A stretch of DNA of 64,000 nt. It comes from Lysobacteraceae bacterium NML93-0793 (GTDB lineage: Bacteria; Pseudomonadota; Gammaproteobacteria; Xanthomonadales; Xanthomonadaceae). This document shows, piece by piece, positions 37,987 to 46,887 of this stretch. The notes under the pieces were generated by a model. The model did no database searches, was not told the origin of the DNA, and saw only the letters and a program-made list of their open reading frames with translations. Numbering within the stretch: position 1 is the first letter of the stretch; the number at the start of each line of letters is the position of its first letter. The position numbers were made by a program, and so were the translations under genes. The stretch is taken from assembly GCA_002324875.1 (NCBI GenBank), contig NTJG01000009.1:62001-126000 (forward strand). The letters are read 5' to 3'.

Positions 37987-38882
37987 CCATGCTGAAAGGC
38001 CTGGCTATCACGCCGCCCGTGGTTGGGCGGATCTCGATCGGCCGCGTGGTCGAGCGCAACGGCAAGCGGCTGCCGGAGAAGGACGACCAGTTCACCCTGA
38101 CCAGTCAGGTGCATAACAGGGAAGGGTGGATCCTGCACCCGCTCGACGAGGCTCTGCGCAAAGGTGCCGGCGGCAAACTTCAATCGATTCCGGTCCAATT
38201 GCTGTTCGACGACCCGGCGTTGAACCTGAGGGCGGACTACTCCCTGTTCGACCGGAGTACGGGCAGGCCGGTGTGCGTGGGCAATGGAGAGACCAGCCGC
38301 CGGATGGGCAAGGAGGGCGTCACCCAGGAGTCCTGTCCGGGTCCGGACGCCTGCGCGTTCGCCATGGGCGAATGCAAGGCCTATGCCCGGCTCAACGTAC
38401 GGGTGGGGGAGGAGGACGAGCTGGGCAGCTTCGTGCTGCGTACCACGTCCTACAACACCATCCGTACGCTCGCAGCCCGGCTGCAGTACTTCCACGCCGT
38501 GTCGGGCGGCAGGCTGGCCTGCATGCCCCTGGAGCTGAAGCTGCGGGGTAAGTCGACGACGATGAGCTTCCGCTCAGCGATCTACTACGTCGATCTGGTG
38601 GTCCGCTCGGGACTGACGCTGGAACAGGCCATTGCCCAAGCCCGGGAGGTCAACCAGAGCCGCAGGAACGCGGGGTTCGATCAGGAGGCCTTGGACGAGG
38701 CCGCTCGCCGTGGGTTCGCCAATGGAGCGTTCGAGGACTTGGCCGAGGATGTTCCGGCGGTCGTGGAAGAGTTCCACCCGGATAACCAGGAGCCGGGTCC
38801 AGGTGGTCAAGCGCCGAGCAGCGACACCGTCAGCTTGCACGAGCGCCTTCAGAAGAAGGCCGCTCGTGCAGGCACTGCCTGA
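37983..38882 (+). CDS. Putative recombination directionality factor-like / metal-binding protein
   Basis: 299 aa starting at 37983 (ATGACC; a second ATG lies at 37989). Distinct blocks: GRISIGRVVERNGKRLPEKDDQFTLTSQ, LRADYSLFD, VCVGNGE, ESCPGPDACAFAMGECK (a Cys cluster that may bind zinc) and LRTTSYNTIRTLAARLQYF. The layout resembles Bxb1 gp3-like directionality factors, often annotated 'hydrolase or metal-binding protein' in integrative elements. Role inferred from context: the preceding YqaJ exonuclease suggests a DNA-processing pair. Confidence 0.65.
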   Translation: MTMLKGLAITPPVVGRISIGRVVERNGKRLPEKDDQFTLTSQVHNREGWILHPLDEALRKGAGGKLQSIPVQLLFDDPALNLRADYSLFDRSTGRPVCVGNGETSRRMGKEGVTQESCPGPDACAFAMGECKAYARLNVRVGEEDELGSFVLRTTSYNTIRTLAARLQYFHAVSGGRLACMPLELKLRGKSTTMSFRSAIYYVDLVVRSGLTLEQAIAQAREVNQSRRNAGFDQEALDEAARRGFANGAFEDLAEDVPAVVEEFHPDNQEPGPGGQAPSSDTVSLHERLQKKAARAGTA

Positions 38883-38903
38883 CGCCAAACAAAGGAGGGT
38901 GAG

Positions 38904-39035
38904 ATGACGAGGGTGATTGGTGCGGTGGTCGTCTACGGCTTCGCACTGTACGGCTTTGGCCGCTTCCTGGCGTGGATGTACACCGCGACGCGGACGCAGT
39001 ATTCGCCGGGACACGGGGCGTCTTCTCGCGGCTGA
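38904..39035 (+). CDS. Small membrane protein, 43 aa
   Basis: ATG at 38904 preceded by AAAGGAGGGTGAG, a near-perfect ribosome-binding site, 21 bp after the previous gene. Encodes one hydrophobic helix (VIGAVVVYGFALYGFGRFLAW) with a short polar tail. No known family. Confidence 0.6.
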   Translation: MTRVIGAVVVYGFALYGFGRFLAWMYTATRTQYSPGHGASSRG

Positions 39036-39057
39036 GCAGATGGGCATAAACAGTGAT

Positions 39058-39083
39058 CGAAGGGGCGCATAGGCGCCCCTTCG
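39058..39083 (+). promoter_or_regulatory. Leader hairpin before the RadC gene
   Basis: 11-bp stem (CGAAGGGGCGC with GCGCCCCTTCG) around ATAG, then a short T-rich stretch; the radC-like gene starts 43 bp downstream. Third hairpin of this kind in the module; could also act as a terminator. Confidence 0.65.
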
Positions 39084-39125
39084 TCGTTTCTGGCCCTGCG
39101 GGGCCATCTGATAGATGAGGGAGCA

Positions 39126-39629
39126 ATGGACAAAAACCCGCCAGAGCACTTGTCGCTCTACGTGAGGAGCAAGACGCGCAGGTACAAGGTCGCCAGCGGC
39201 GACGAGATCGTGGAAGCGGCACGGGCCGTCGTCGGACAACGGATGAGCCGGGGGGCGCCTTTCACCGATCCCAAGACAGCGAAAGATTTCTTTCGGGACA
39301 AGTTGTCAGGGCTCCAGCGGGAGGTGTTTGCCGCAGCTTTCCTCGACAGCCGTCACCGTCTCATCGAGTACGCGGAGCTGTTCCAAGGGACGATCGACGG
39401 GGCGGAGGTGCATCCGAGGGAGGTGGTCCGGCAGGCGATCCAGACGAACTGCGCAGCGATCATCATTGGGCACAACCATCCGTCCGGGTCGGTTGAACCT
39501 TCGGCAGCGGATCGAGCCGTCACGGCGCAACTCAAGCAGGCGCTTTCCCTGGTGGATGTGCGCCTGCTCGACCACATCATTGTGGGCGGCCACCAGACGA
39601 CGGCCTTGGCTGAACGTGGCTGGGTATGA
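39126..39629 (+). CDS. RadC-like JAB/MPN domain protein
   Basis: 167 aa. The JAMM zinc site is complete: HNHPSG (His116, His118) and Asp129 in PSAADR; preceding VFAAAFLDSRHRLIEYAELFQGTI and later LLDHIIVGG are typical RadC blocks. Short form without the N-terminal helix-hairpin-helix region, as carried by mobile elements. Despite the name, RadC has no proven repair role. Confidence 0.92.
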   Translation: MDKNPPEHLSLYVRSKTRRYKVASGDEIVEAARAVVGQRMSRGAPFTDPKTAKDFFRDKLSGLQREVFAAAFLDSRHRLIEYAELFQGTIDGAEVHPREVVRQAIQTNCAAIIIGHNHPSGSVEPSAADRAVTAQLKQALSLVDVRLLDHIIVGGHQTTALAERGWV

Positions 39630-39871
39630 TGGCTACAGGCTGAAGCCCTTGGAGTGCAACGCAACCGTTTCGCCTGCCAGCCGGCAGCGGCTGGGAGGCT
39701 GTGGTCGCCCTGTTGTTTTTTGGCATCTTCGAAGCGGTTCCAGCGTCGCCGCGCGCTCCTGAAACCCAGGCACGGCATCGGTTTGACGAGAACACGCGCT
39801 ACAGCGGAGGATCCTGCTTTTTACGGCGGGCAGGCGACCCGTGTGAAACGCTGAAAAGGGCCAGGCCGTCG

Positions 39872-41374
39872 TCAGAGCCGAGAGTGATTGAGGCGCGAGA
39901 AAGGGTCTGGATGACCATAGGGCGCCATGATGCGTAACCGCGCTCCGGATCCCTTCTCCGTCTCCAGGACCACACCCTCGTCAACCAGCCGCATGAGCGC
40001 GGTGCGGAAACGGGCGTTGTACAGCCCGCTGCGGATGAAAACGTTTGATTTAAGCGCATCCGGCTCACGGTTGCGCGCACATGCGTCGGCAATACAATCC
40101 AAGATGGTCTGACAGTCGTCGACTTGGCGTTGTTGGCGCTTCTGCTGGGGACTCAGCTTCGGCATTTCGACAGGCGGCAGGGGCTTGGGCGGGAATATCC
40201 GAGCGAACTGCGACAAGCTCCATTGGACGATCGCCCACGCAGCCCTGAGCGATTCGATGGAAATATCGTCTCCATGATCGCAGTAGCAATGAATGATGCC
40301 TGCGAGGCGAGCGACATTTTGCATCGATCGGTTGGCTGCATCCCGGGCGTGCCAGTAGTCCGTTGCAGCGAGCCGCCGCTGCTCGGCTGCCAACTGGAAC
40401 CAGAGCTGAGTCGCGGCCGGAGAGAAGCAGATTGCTCCGGCCTCGCTGCCGCCGGACTCCAATTGCACAAGCCGAGCTTCAAGGAACGCGGACGCCTTCG
40501 CGTGATACGCGTCAAGGCAGCCTTCAGGGGGCTGCACTGGCTCCGCGATCCATTCAGCAAACGCCGGCAAAGTGGTGAAAAGACAGCGCGCGAAAAAACC
40601 CACTCCGCGAGCCACTGCCCCATGCTTCGCCAAGTACGCCTCGAAGACATCAGGCTGCACCATTACGAGGATCGTCAGTGAAGCACCGTAGGCGGCGAGC
40701 ACGTCGCCGTTGCCCCGCCTCAGCATAACCTTACCCGCTCCGTCATAGAGACTATTGAGCGTTGCCAGCTGCCGTCGAAACAGCGAGGTCTCCAGCACCC
40801 GCTCCCCTTCGTCGACCGAGATTGCCGTCGACTCCCCCACGCCGTCCAAGGCTTCAAGCAGGCCGCGGTTGGTGGTGTCTTGCAGGATAATTGAGCGCAG
40901 CCGAGCCGCGGGGTCACGCATATCCAGCGCTCCTTCCAGATTCGACTTCGGGTTTTCGCAGACCATCGAACGGCGCTTGCCAGCGCGGTATGACTGATAG
41001 CGCCTGATGTCGTGCGCGTTGTGCACCTGGTGGACGAGTCGGTGCGTACGAGTCTTGCCTGTAGTGGGGCCGGCAAGAATGAAGCTGAAGTGGGCAAGTG
41101 GCTCATCGCTGCCCTGTGGTGGGCGGACCGTCCGGGCACCCTGTACCGCGGAGCCCATTCCTGAGAGCAGCGTGGACAGGGCAAGGCCCCGGTCCACCCC
41201 AAGCTCACACACGATTGCCTGAACCCAATCGCGCAGCGTTCCGGGAAGTTCCGACATGACACGAGGCAGATCGTACCGGTCGCTATATTCCATCTGCACC
41301 CGGGATGGTGCGGGAAGGTCTGTGGGGGCCAAGAAACACTGGTTGGCGGGCCATTCTGAGAAATGGTGGTGCAT
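39872..41374 (-). CDS. DUF3987 (YfjI-like) ATPase-like protein
   Basis: 500 aa. Walker A AGPTTGKT (101-108), preceded by LALSTLLSGMGSAVQGA, and 'ISVDEGERVL' as probable Walker B. DUF3987 proteins sit in replication/primase modules of P4-like satellites and integrative elements. Start at ATG 41374 is the longest; M28 is an alternative. Oriented against the radC-like gene, separated by a ~240-bp spacer in which no further gene is seen. Confidence 0.8.
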   Translation of the reverse strand: MHHHFSEWPANQCFLAPTDLPAPSRVQMEYSDRYDLPRVMSELPGTLRDWVQAIVCELGVDRGLALSTLLSGMGSAVQGARTVRPPQGSDEPLAHFSFILAGPTTGKTRTHRLVHQVHNAHDIRRYQSYRAGKRRSMVCENPKSNLEGALDMRDPAARLRSIILQDTTNRGLLEALDGVGESTAISVDEGERVLETSLFRRQLATLNSLYDGAGKVMLRRGNGDVLAAYGASLTILVMVQPDVFEAYLAKHGAVARGVGFFARCLFTTLPAFAEWIAEPVQPPEGCLDAYHAKASAFLEARLVQLESGGSEAGAICFSPAATQLWFQLAAEQRRLAATDYWHARDAANRSMQNVARLAGIIHCYCDHGDDISIESLRAAWAIVQWSLSQFARIFPPKPLPPVEMPKLSPQQKRQQRQVDDCQTILDCIADACARNREPDALKSNVFIRSGLYNARFRTALMRLVDEGVVLETEKGSGARLRIMAPYGHPDPFSRLNHSRL

Positions 41375-41953
41375 CTAAACCTCTTCGTGGACATGGAGTG
41401 CTCAACCGCCCGGTCGATCCTGGCGGTTCACCTGTGTGACCGGTTGCCCCGTAGGAAGCAGCGTGGTGGCGACCGGACGATGGGCAGCCTGAGTCGCTTT
41501 CCAGGCCGGTGCCACGCTTCGTTTGGGCACCGAATAGCTTTTCCATTCGACGGCGGCTTGGGGTCGCTGGAGTGATGGCGAGTGACCTCGACCTCCGACA
41601 TCCGTCCACCTGTCACCGCTACCAGGAGGAGAGCCACGCGGTCTTCGAGCCAGTTCCCAAGTCCCGCGGGCACTGATTTTTTTCCTTTGGAGTTAGTTCG
41701 ACTCTAGTTAAATCAAGCGCTTAGCTGGAAAAAAAGGCCGACAGGCTTGGTTTCCCACGCTTGCGACGGATGCGGAAGCGGCGAAGCGGCATCGTCTTGG
41801 GCGACGTCACCCGGGCGGCTTACAGGTCAGCTGGAGCGCAGTAGTGACCGCGGTTGAGTGAGTGAAAGTGAATCGCTTTCGAAACGAAGCTTGGACGCTA
41901 ATCACGCTTCGCCTGCACTCTGGCGCCGCTCTCACTGACGGAGCTCGGGGAAC
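41375..41953. other. Intergenic region between divergent DUF3987 and HTH genes
   Basis: About 580 bp. A minus-strand frame 41428-41673 (81 aa) could be a small gene upstream of the DUF3987 gene, but has no recognisable domain. An AT-rich patch at 41670-41745 probably holds the promoters of both sides. No terminator or repeat seen. Confidence 0.4.
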
Positions 41954-42253
41954 ATGACCGCGCACCGCGCAAACGAAATCGAACCAGCAGCGCAAACGGC
42001 CTTTGACGGCAAGCAGTACTTGCTGGGCCGCTATGGCATGCGCATGAACAAGAAGGAGGTGTGCTTCGAATCCAAGAAGAGTCGCGCCACGATCGATAAC
42101 CTGCGGAACCCGCGTCACAAGAGCTTCGATCGCCTACTCGCCGACGCCGAAGTGTGCGTGGGAGGGAAAGGAGAGAACGGAGTGCCGGTGCTCTTTCATA
42201 CCGTGCGGATTGCCGAATGGCTCGATGGGCCTGCGATAGGTGGCACGCAATAA
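41954..42253 (+). CDS. Small helix-turn-helix/excisionase-like protein
   Basis: 99 aa. The middle resembles a MerR/AlpA-type winged helix: KKEVCFESKKSRATIDNLRN followed by a basic stretch and a C-terminal 'VLFHTVRIAEWLDG', similar to the end of AlpA/excisionase domains. Such proteins control integrase genes in P4-like elements. Family assignment is tentative; coding potential looks good because the frame ends cleanly and composition matches. Confidence 0.6.
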   Translation: MTAHRANEIEPAAQTAFDGKQYLLGRYGMRMNKKEVCFESKKSRATIDNLRNPRHKSFDRLLADAEVCVGGKGENGVPVLFHTVRIAEWLDGPAIGGTQ

Positions 42254-42500
42254 CGGTTAACACTAACTCAGCGCATGTATCGGCTTTCCATCTATTCCGG
42301 CATAGCCAGAGAACTGTCGCCACCTGGCCTGGAATACAGGCTATTTGCTGGGCGGAACTTCCGGTTCTTATGTTATCTGATCTATATCCCTATCTATCTG
42401 TGTTGTAGGGCTGTCAGTTCGTAATGCTCAAGCGAGGAGGTTAATAGTGGTCGGATTCAAAAGAGTGCCAAGTTGGCTTGTCTGTATATAGAGAGAAGGA

Positions 42501-43724
42501 ATGATGACGTTTACGGAAGAGGACTTCCTGGAGGCTCAGGAGGGGGAGCGAAAGCTCGAGTTGCTATCGCGGGGATGTACTCACCTTCCTAGCGGGAAGT
42601 CTGTAATAACGCATGAATACGATTCGGTGATCTACCTGGATCGGGTAATGAGGATTGCGAAGCGGATCCGATTCTTCAGGGGCGACGTGTGCAAGATGGT
42701 TGCCGGATGGAGGAAGGCTCGCATTGTCCGCCTGAACCGCCTGGGTCACTCGCTTCTGCTGATTTGCAGGCAGTACCGTGCGGTTATAACTGTCGGGATC
42801 GGCAAGGACGAGTGCCCAAGGTTCGGGCACCATAAGTTCCATCCGTATCTCGATGTCGCTCTCAAGGCAGTAGCCGAGGCGGAGGCGTCGATCAATGAGG
42901 CACTGGGCAACAAGGATCATGAACGCCTGTGCACTGCTGTCTCGAATCTGGCAGTCGAGATTCACATCCAAACCAATACCGAGGTCTTTAAGGCTTCGGT
43001 GAGGAACTTCGAACGAAACGCGGAAGCGAAGCTCCGTCGAGCATTGAGCTACCTGGCGAGTCTGTTCGGAAAGCGCTCCCGCCTGCTCGTTCTCCGCGTG
43101 GATCTGTACGTCAGAGAGAAGGACAGGCTATGGAGCTATACACCAGAGGCAGAGGCTGCTTTCGACAAATTCGCGTCTGCCTTGTCCGGCTGCAAGATCG
43201 TTCCAGATGTCCTGGGATGGATGAGCGCACGTGAGGACGGTCTCGAACGAGGAAGGCACTACCACGTGATGGCGCTTCTGGACGGTCATGAGCGCCGCGC
43301 AGGCGTCAACCTGGCCAAGATGCTTGGGGAGTACTGGATGACGGAATGTGTCGGATCAGATCGGGTTGGGAGCTACTTCAACTGCTTTGCATTGGCGAAG
43401 AAGTACAAACATCTCGGCATCGGGACAATTCACTGCTCCGACGCGAAGAAGCTCCTGGGGCTATTCTACGCAACCCGGTACCTGTGCAAGAGCAATGTTC
43501 AGCTCGTCGCGACGGGGGAAGGGTCGCGCAACTTCAGGCGCGGCGTTGTAGACAAGAGCTACGTGCGTCGTGGAGCACCTCGGGTAGGGGGCGACTGTCT
43601 TTCGACTGTAAAGCAAACCCTTTTTGGCCAGATGAGGCAGGTAGCGGCCCGGAGGAGGTCGGTTGATGAGGCTGGGATCCGAGTGGATGCAACAGACGCG
43701 CACGCACATTCGCCATGGCTATAA
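42501..43724 (+). CDS. YagK/YfjJ-domain protein, inovirus Gp2-like putative replication initiator
   Basis: 407 aa. The C-terminal half has LLVLRVDLYVREK, then GRHYHVMALLDGHERRAG with an H-x-H pair like HUH replication initiators, then MLGEYWM, GTIHCSDAKKLLG and FYATRYLCKSNVQL, characteristic of the YagK/YfjJ family. The N-terminal half is not recognised. Start ATG 42501 or 42504 follows GAGAAGGA closely. GC content is lower than the chromosome. Role in replication or mobilisation of the element is inferred. Confidence 0.78.
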   Translation: MMTFTEEDFLEAQEGERKLELLSRGCTHLPSGKSVITHEYDSVIYLDRVMRIAKRIRFFRGDVCKMVAGWRKARIVRLNRLGHSLLLICRQYRAVITVGIGKDECPRFGHHKFHPYLDVALKAVAEAEASINEALGNKDHERLCTAVSNLAVEIHIQTNTEVFKASVRNFERNAEAKLRRALSYLASLFGKRSRLLVLRVDLYVREKDRLWSYTPEAEAAFDKFASALSGCKIVPDVLGWMSAREDGLERGRHYHVMALLDGHERRAGVNLAKMLGEYWMTECVGSDRVGSYFNCFALAKKYKHLGIGTIHCSDAKKLLGLFYATRYLCKSNVQLVATGEGSRNFRRGVVDKSYVRRGAPRVGGDCLSTVKQTLFGQMRQVAARRRSVDEAGIRVDATDAHAHSPWL

Positions 43725-43750
43725 GGCATTGCTGAGCTGGGTTGGCTGAA

Positions 43751-44107
43751 TCGACCAGGCTTTCCTAGACACCTCGGGGCCGGAAGTCAGCATTGGCGGT
43801 CGCCCGTTCCTCATGCGCCAGTCCGGCCCCACGCCCTATGACCTGCTTGCGGCCGTGCTGGGGGCGTACACGGCCATGACCCTCCGCATGTATGCGCGGC
43901 ACAAACAGATTCCGCTGGACCAGGTGTCCGTTGCCGTGGCCATAGTCGCAGCCCGGGCACGTAGCCCGCGGACTTGTTAAGCCGGCGTCTGAGTCTTACC
44001 GGCAACCTGTCGAACCAGGAGCGGCAGCGGCTGGCGGAGATCGCCGATAAGTGTCCTGTGCACCGGACGCTGGAGCGCGGCGCGGCGGTGGGAACCGAGA
44101 TCGGGGG
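43751..44107 (+). pseudogene. OsmC-family peroxidase remnant
   Basis: First frame from ~43755 reads [39 protein letters not shown] and IPLDQVSV up to a stop at 43978, which is the N-terminal half of OsmC/YhfA including the active-site region, though the usual GxCTAM reads GAYTAM (peroxidatic Cys replaced by Tyr). A second frame then gives RRLSLTGNLSNQERQRLAEI and ADKCPVHRTLE, the C-terminal half with the second Cys. About 20 residues are missing and the frame is shifted. Non-functional on both counts. Confidence 0.8.
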
Positions 44108-44390
44108 GGAGATGCCTGATGAAGCCGTCGAAAGGCCTGGACGCGACATGTCGCACGATGCCGAGCCGGGAATGACCTTGCCTGCGTAAGGCATCAATGG
44201 GAGGGAACTGCAGGTGCTGCGCGGAACGAACTGCCAATGTACGCCTCCTTACGAATGCAAACACCAGCTGCAGCCTGATCAGAGCATCCCACGACGGCGT
44301 TCGGTACGGCAGAATGCTTGTGCGCGCTCCCGACTGGAGCGAGAGAGTGCGTCGTACGCGAATGGGCGAAGGGCTGCAAGGGAGCCGTAA

Positions 44391-45614
44391 ATGTCGAAAG
44401 AAGGCGCCGAGCGAGTTCGGCTATCACCGTTGCTTGAAGCGTGCGCTGATTTTGACGGGCTATTGGAAGGCGGCTCGCGTGAGGTCGCGGATCTGCTGCT
44501 GAGTCTCTGTCTTGAAAGGTCGATCCGCGCCTACTTCCGCGTACCTGAGGGTCTGGTTGCCGTCTCCTACAGACACGTCACAAGAGATTCCGGCCGAATG
44601 CTCTTGGGCCCAGGAAGGGGTGAGATTACGTACAAGCATGAACCAATGGCTTATCGGAGTATCAAGTATGTTGGTCTCGATAAGGTCCACGTTCAGGCCG
44701 TCAGGGATGCCGGATACACAACCATATCGAGTTTTCAGAACGGTGGTCTGACTGTCGTTGAAGAGGGATTGCATCCGATCAGCGTTGAGTACGGTGTCAT
44801 TCGGAAAGACGTGGTCCCCTATTCTCATCGGGTGCTCTTCGGCATGTACTCACTTCGGGAACGGGAGGTTGATCCGATCACCGTATCGCTTCGCGTGACC
44901 GACGTGCTTGTTTCGATTCAAGACGTGGCAACGCTTCGAGACCTGATTGGAAAGCGACATGTCGATGACAAGTGGGGACACCGAGAGGCCGCGCCGAGCG
45001 TATTTCTTGCCTACCGCTTGTCTCAGGATCCGTATGATTTCGACGGGGTGATGAAGGCACTGATTGATGAGGATTCGGAAGGCTTCTTCAATCGAGCCAT
45101 CGCGACCACGATGGCGCGGATCATGAAGATCGACGTCCGGCCAGGTGCGGAGCGTGGAATCGTGGTCGGAAAAATAGCCGACAACGAGATGGAGAAGGAT
45201 TACTCCGATCCGACCTTGTCGAAACGAATGAGCCTCCTGCTTCTTGCAACCGACTGTTGGATCCACGACGAAGCATTGCGCGCCGGGACGGAAGCCCGGC
45301 TAGCCCCAGTCCGCGAGGAAGCCGCCAAGCAACGCGAGTTGTTGTCGCAGAAGCAGCGAGACGAGTTGGATCAGCGTGTTTTTCAGGCCGAGCAGCTGGA
45401 GCGGTCGGCACTTCAGGCACGGCTCAAGATGCCATCCGGGTTGCGGGACTATTTGAGGAGCTTGGGGTTCCGCGCGAACCAGGCGGACCACCTGTACCAC
45501 GTAATCACCCGTACACAGACTGGGCGGAGGCATGTCCAGACTGAAACGGACGCGGCCGCAGCGCGCGTTCTAACAAAGGCACGTCGACTCAGGAACTTGG
45601 GCGACAATAGATAG
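44391..45614 (+). CDS. Unknown 407-aa protein beside the integrase
   Basis: Begins with AGGGAG six bases before ATG 44391. No domain recognised: a mixed alpha/beta body (IRAYFRVPEGLVAVSYRHV, RSIKYVGLDKVHVQAV, HPISVEYGVIRKDVVPYSHR), a C-terminal coiled coil (EEAAKQRELLSQKQRDELDQ) and a basic tail (GRRHVQTETDAAAARVLTKA). Its stop overlaps the integrase 3' end by 26 bp in convergent orientation. Low GC and position as a cargo gene at the element end suggest a transferred gene, perhaps defence-related. Confidence 0.75.
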   Translation: MSKEGAERVRLSPLLEACADFDGLLEGGSREVADLLLSLCLERSIRAYFRVPEGLVAVSYRHVTRDSGRMLLGPGRGEITYKHEPMAYRSIKYVGLDKVHVQAVRDAGYTTISSFQNGGLTVVEEGLHPISVEYGVIRKDVVPYSHRVLFGMYSLREREVDPITVSLRVTDVLVSIQDVATLRDLIGKRHVDDKWGHREAAPSVFLAYRLSQDPYDFDGVMKALIDEDSEGFFNRAIATTMARIMKIDVRPGAERGIVVGKIADNEMEKDYSDPTLSKRMSLLLLATDCWIHDEALRAGTEARLAPVREEAAKQRELLSQKQRDELDQRVFQAEQLERSALQARLKMPSGLRDYLRSLGFRANQADHLYHVITRTQTGRRHVQTETDAAAARVLTKARRLRNLGDNR

Positions 45615-46887
45615 CCCAGTCTCGCATGAGCAACTTCCTGGGTTCGAGTAGGGCATCTCGCGCATAAGCCGCCCGCGTCGAGTCGCTATTAACGTGCGCC
45701 AGCGCCAGTTCTGACACCTCGTCGGCGTACTGGGTCAGGTTTCGTGCCCAATCCTTGAAGCTGCTGCGGAATCCGTGTGGCACGGCGATCTTGTTGTAAG
45801 CCGGATCCAGGTAGCCTGCTCCCCCTCTCTTTATACTGGAGTCGTGCATCCGCTTGACCAAGACACTGAGTGCCATGTCGCTCAATGGGCCTCCCCGTCG
45901 GTTGGTGAACGGATGGGCGTGACCATTCGAGTGTTGGCGTTTAAGCAGCTCGATTGCTGGTTTTGATAGCGGGACGGTATGGTCTCGTCCCCGCTTCATG
46001 CGGCCGGCTGGGATAGTCCACAGTCCTCGTTCGAAATCGATTTCAGTCCAAGTAGCGCTCCTGACCTCATCGGATCGGGCTGCTGTCAGGATCACGAACT
46101 CCAAGGCGCGAGCGGCTTCTGTCTCCTGCGCACGGAGTGCGGTCATGAACTCCCCCATTCGTTCGTAAGGGAGCGAGGGAAAGTGCGTCTTGTTGTGGCT
46201 CACCTTACCCAGCAACGGCTCAAGTGCCTCACTCTTCGCAGGGTTGTCGCCGGTGTAGAGCTTTTTGGCCTTGGCGTAGCGGAACACAGCCGCCAAGTCG
46301 TGGAGCAGCTTCTTGGCAGTGGGGTATTTGGTCCGCCAGATCGGCTCCAGCACGGCAGCCACGTCTTCCACGGTAATGTCCGAGATGAGCCGGTTCCCGA
46401 TGACCGGGAGGACGTACAGGTCCATTCGGGTGCGCCAGCCCGCCTTGGACTTCAACTCGTCCTTGTAGCCGGGAGCCTTGGCTTCAATCGTCTGCTGCTC
46501 GCAGTCTTGAAACGTGCGCATTCGGGCTTGGGCGGCTAGTGCCGCACTCACAGCAGCTTTGCGCTCGGCATTCGGGTCGATCCCTTGGGATACCTTGATG
46601 AGGTACGCAGTTGCCTTGTCGCGCGCAGCCTGTAGGCTGACGATCGGGTACTTGCCGAGGCCGAATTCGCGGCGTATCTGGTTCAGCGTGCCTGGACGCG
46701 TTGGATGGGGTCGGTTGCCGGTGGTGACACGAAGCAGCCAGGACTTCGCGCCGTTCGGAGTCACTTGGATATAGAGGCCCGGAGGTTCGCCGGCCACGGC
46801 ATAGCGGGCAGGGTGCTTCTGGCCGGCCTGAGGCTTGAGCTTTCGAATGGCCAGATCAGATCCGAGCCTTGTTGGGATCCTGGGCAT
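45589..46887 (-). CDS. P4-type tyrosine integrase
   Basis: 432 aa. N-terminal DUF4102 arm-binding domain (about 1-110: GLYIQVTPNGAKSWLLR, FGLGKYPIVSLQAARDKA), core-binding domain, and catalytic domain with Arg271 (TAARSDEVR), His371/Arg374 (HGFRSSF), His398 (ALAHVN) and Tyr408 (AAYAR). All five catalytic residues are present, so it should be active. Reads away from the right-hand chromosome block and marks the right end of the mobile region; the attachment site should lie within 46888-47070. Confidence 0.93.
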   Translation of the reverse strand: MPRIPTRLGSDLAIRKLKPQAGQKHPARYAVAGEPPGLYIQVTPNGAKSWLLRVTTGNRPHPTRPGTLNQIRREFGLGKYPIVSLQAARDKATAYLIKVSQGIDPNAERKAAVSAALAAQARMRTFQDCEQQTIEAKAPGYKDELKSKAGWRTRMDLYVLPVIGNRLISDITVEDVAAVLEPIWRTKYPTAKKLLHDLAAVFRYAKAKKLYTGDNPAKSEALEPLLGKVSHNKTHFPSLPYERMGEFMTALRAQETEAARALEFVILTAARSDEVRSATWTEIDFERGLWTIPAGRMKRGRDHTVPLSKPAIELLKRQHSNGHAHPFTNRRGGPLSDMALSVLVKRMHDSSIKRGGAGYLDPAYNKIAVPHGFRSSFKDWARNLTQYADEVSELALAHVNSDSTRAAYARDALLEPRKLLMRDWAIYCRPSS

